A stretch of DNA of 25,000 nucleotides, from NCBI GenBank assembly GCA_012295275.1, contig CM022670.1:21175146-21200145 (forward strand), read 5' to 3'. Below, in pieces: positions 24,828-25,000 of the stretch. The translations under genes and the position numbers were made by a program. The notes beneath the pieces were generated by a model. The model ran no database searches. It worked only from the letters and a program-made list of their open reading frames with translations, and had not been told where the DNA came from. Within the stretch, counting starts at the first letter, position 1. Each line of letters starts with the position of its first letter. Source of the stretch: Chrysomallon squamiferum. Its lineage: Eukaryota; Mollusca; Gastropoda; Neomphalida; Peltospiridae.

Positions 24828-25000
24828 TTATATGTTTGTGTGTGTGTGTGTGTATGTATGTTGTATGTTGTTTGTATGTATGTATGTATGTATGTATGTA
24901 TGTATGTATGTATGTATGTATGTATGTCTGTATGTATGTACGAATTTATGTATGTACGTATGTATTTACAAGCATACAAACACACATACAGAGAGAAACA
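23277..25000 (+). other. LRRC74A: Start of intron 5, open at window end
   Basis: It begins GTAACC. No exon continuing the LRR pattern (a helical half ending in an N-x-x-L-x-x-L core) was found up to 25000, so the next exon probably lies beyond the window. Apart from two unrecognised ORFs (23756-24079 minus, 24450-24656 plus) and the terminal TG/TATG repeats, the stretch is AT-rich and featureless. Confidence 0.65.
24793..24927. repeat. (TG)n and (TATG)n microsatellites
   Basis: TG at 24793-24820 and 24837-24853, then TATG at about 24874-24927. Confidence 0.95.

Overview
This is an AT-rich stretch of animal nuclear DNA. GT-AG introns of up to about 8.3 kb, very dense microsatellites, A/T homopolymers and tRNA-derived SINE-like relics all argue for a eukaryote. 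One SINE-like relic (about 13190-13285) resembles, from memory, the tRNA-like heads of molluscan SINEs. A mollusc or another lophotrochozoan invertebrate is therefore my best guess, but the taxonomic call is an inference.

One gene can be supported: the 5' part of a leucine-rich-repeat gene of the LRRC74A/LRRC74B type on the plus strand. It has five exons: 10167-10407 (start codon 10215), 10708-10922, 19270-19377, 22719-22812 and 23227-23276. Splice phases agree at every junction and give 220 in-frame residues: a basic/Ser-rich N-terminus, an acidic linker, an LRRC74-type cap segment and the first ribonuclease-inhibitor-type LRRs. The gene runs out of the window, and the exon after 23276 is not visible. 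The first exon seen begins at a splice acceptor, so at least one 5' untranslated exon should lie upstream. A CpG-rich block at 1-414, ending in a GTGAGT donor, is a possible but unproven candidate.

Layout: 1-414 CpG-rich block; 415-10166 non-coding upstream DNA or first intron, holding microsatellites and two inverted, nearly identical copies of a short repeat (1950-2175 and 5746-5971, 3 mismatches in 226 nt); 10167-10922 two exons around a 300-bp intron; 10923-19269 a large intron with (CA)73, (CT)95, (TC)36 and a TCTA/TCTG mosaic; 19270-19377 an LRR exon; 19378-22718 an intron with a 27-bp tandem repeat and long A/T runs; 22719-23276 two short LRR exons; 23277-25000 the start of another intron ending in TG and TATG repeats.

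There is no sign of a bacterial-style system, CRISPR array or operon. The most notable items are the recent inverted repeat pair, the SINE-like relics, an in-frame upstream ORF ending one codon before the LRRC74-like start, and a homopyrimidine splice-acceptor tract of 25 T.
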